From JAVBOJ01 sp031550755 (GTDB taxonomy: Bacteria; Bacillota; Clostridia; Oscillospirales; UBA929), in contig JAVBOJ010000052.1 in the NCBI GenBank assembly GCA_031550755.1, forward strand, positions 1-32,657: a stretch of DNA of 32,657 bases, given 5' to 3'. This document shows positions 32,220 through 32,657 of the stretch, piece by piece. Positions within the stretch are counted from its first letter, which is position 1, and each line of letters starts with the position of its first letter. The notes beneath the pieces are model-generated. The model made no database searches and had not been told where the DNA came from. It saw only the letters and a program-made list of their open reading frames with translations. The position numbers and the translations under genes were made by a program.

Positions 32220-32657
32220 GTGGAATTCTCCATCTGCCTCCTGAGCGAGTCCTATCCGCCGGTGATTGACGGCGTGTCCAGCGTCACGCGCTGTTACGCG
32301 CAGTGTTTGCCCGCCGTCGGCGGACGCGGACTGGTCGTGACGCCGGCCTATCCCGGCGTGCGGGATCCGGTCGAGCCGCCGGTGCTGCGGGCGGCGTCGT
32401 TCTCCTTGGGAAAAAAACTTCCCTATCGCGCCTTGTGGCCGCTGAATTTGCGCATTTTTCGCCAGATTTGCAACTTTTCGCCCGATATTTTGCACGTTCA
32501 CAGCCCGTTTTCGGCGGCGCTGTTGGCGCGGCTTGTCCGGCGGCGCACAGGTGCGCCCATCGTGCTGACCTATCATACTAAGTTTTCGTATGATTTTGAA
32601 AAATATTTAGCGTTTTCTCCCATGAGGTCGCTGGCGCGGCGGTTTTTGCTGTCCAAT
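32220..32657 (+). CDS. Glycosyltransferase family 4-type, N-terminal part (cut by window edge)
   Basis: The frame is open to the end of the window. From the GTG at 32220 the protein reads VEFSICLLSESYPPVIDGVSSVT, the standard GT-B N-terminal beta strand and glycine loop. NFSPDILHVHSPFSAALLARLVRR and IVLTYHTKFSYDFEKYL follow, with the HVHSP and TYHT motifs of glycosyl-transferase 4 domains such as mannosyl/glucosyl lipid synthases. An in-frame ATG at 32127 would add 31 unrelated residues and has no close ribosome site, so the GTG is preferred though its own site is weak. The product is probably a glycolipid or cell-envelope glycan; the acceptor cannot be told. Confidence 0.8.
   Translation, partial: MEFSICLLSESYPPVIDGVSSVTRCYAQCLPAVGGRGLVVTPAYPGVRDPVEPPVLRAASFSLGKKLPYRALWPLNLRIFRQICNFSPDILHVHSPFSAALLARLVRRRTGAPIVLTYHTKFSYDFEKYLAFSPMRSLARRFLLSN

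Overview
The window looks like a chromosomal piece of a high-GC, endospore-forming member of the Clostridia (Oscillospiraceae-like Bacillota). The evidence is a recognisable SpoIIR behind a sigma-F-like promoter, a DacF/PBP5-type carboxypeptidase, a VanW-domain lipoprotein, a stand-alone MsmX-type sugar-transport ATPase and strong AGGAGG-type ribosome binding sites. There is no phage, CRISPR array, rRNA or tRNA. Taxonomy is inferred from gene content only.

Layout, left to right. (1) 1-3474, minus: a large secreted protein (FG-GAP-like repeats, two Ser/Thr/Gly-rich beta-hairpin segments, FN3, Ig-like) that runs off the left edge; behind its start lies a decayed small membrane-protein gene (3521-3821). 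(2) 4022-6208, plus: a four-gene module of an ECF sigma factor, a two-TM small protein (intact paralogue of the decayed gene), a multi-TM sensor-like protein and a PrsW-like membrane protease. Its layout resembles a sigma/anti-sigma/site-1-protease envelope-signalling circuit. (3) 6356-9208: ilvE, an MccF/LD-carboxypeptidase-like S66 peptidase and rsuA. The S66 gene sits between two copies of the rsuA 5' end, which looks like an insertion scar. (4) 9342-10454: msmX-type ATPase with a strong terminator. (5) 10505-16263, minus: a 1,614-residue alpha-2-macroglobulin-like protein with no CxEQ thioester motif, translationally coupled to a membrane-anchored Memo-family protein. (6) 16396-20112: a two-TM protein with a PH-like tail, spoIIR, dacF (convergent) and a 20-cysteine protein, i.e. 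a sporulation-flavoured block. (7) 20182-22986: a small ORF, a TlpA/ResA-like lipoprotein, and an ABC exporter preceded by a 16-codon leader peptide and mutually exclusive hairpins. (8) 23064-30128, minus: P-loop protein, pgi, VanW lipoprotein, hflX, two half-size chromate-family transporters and an aconitase-superfamily hydratase, closely packed. (9) 30205-31874, minus: an anchored OmpA-domain protein and a Pro/Ala-rich coiled-coil protein under one promoter and one terminator. (10) 32220-end, plus: the start of a family-4-type glycosyltransferase.

The most unusual items are the ECF/PrsW-like module with its frameshifted paralogue, the leader-peptide/hairpin arrangement before the ABC exporter, the thioester-less macroglobulin coupled to a Memo protein, and the scarred insertion of the S66 gene.
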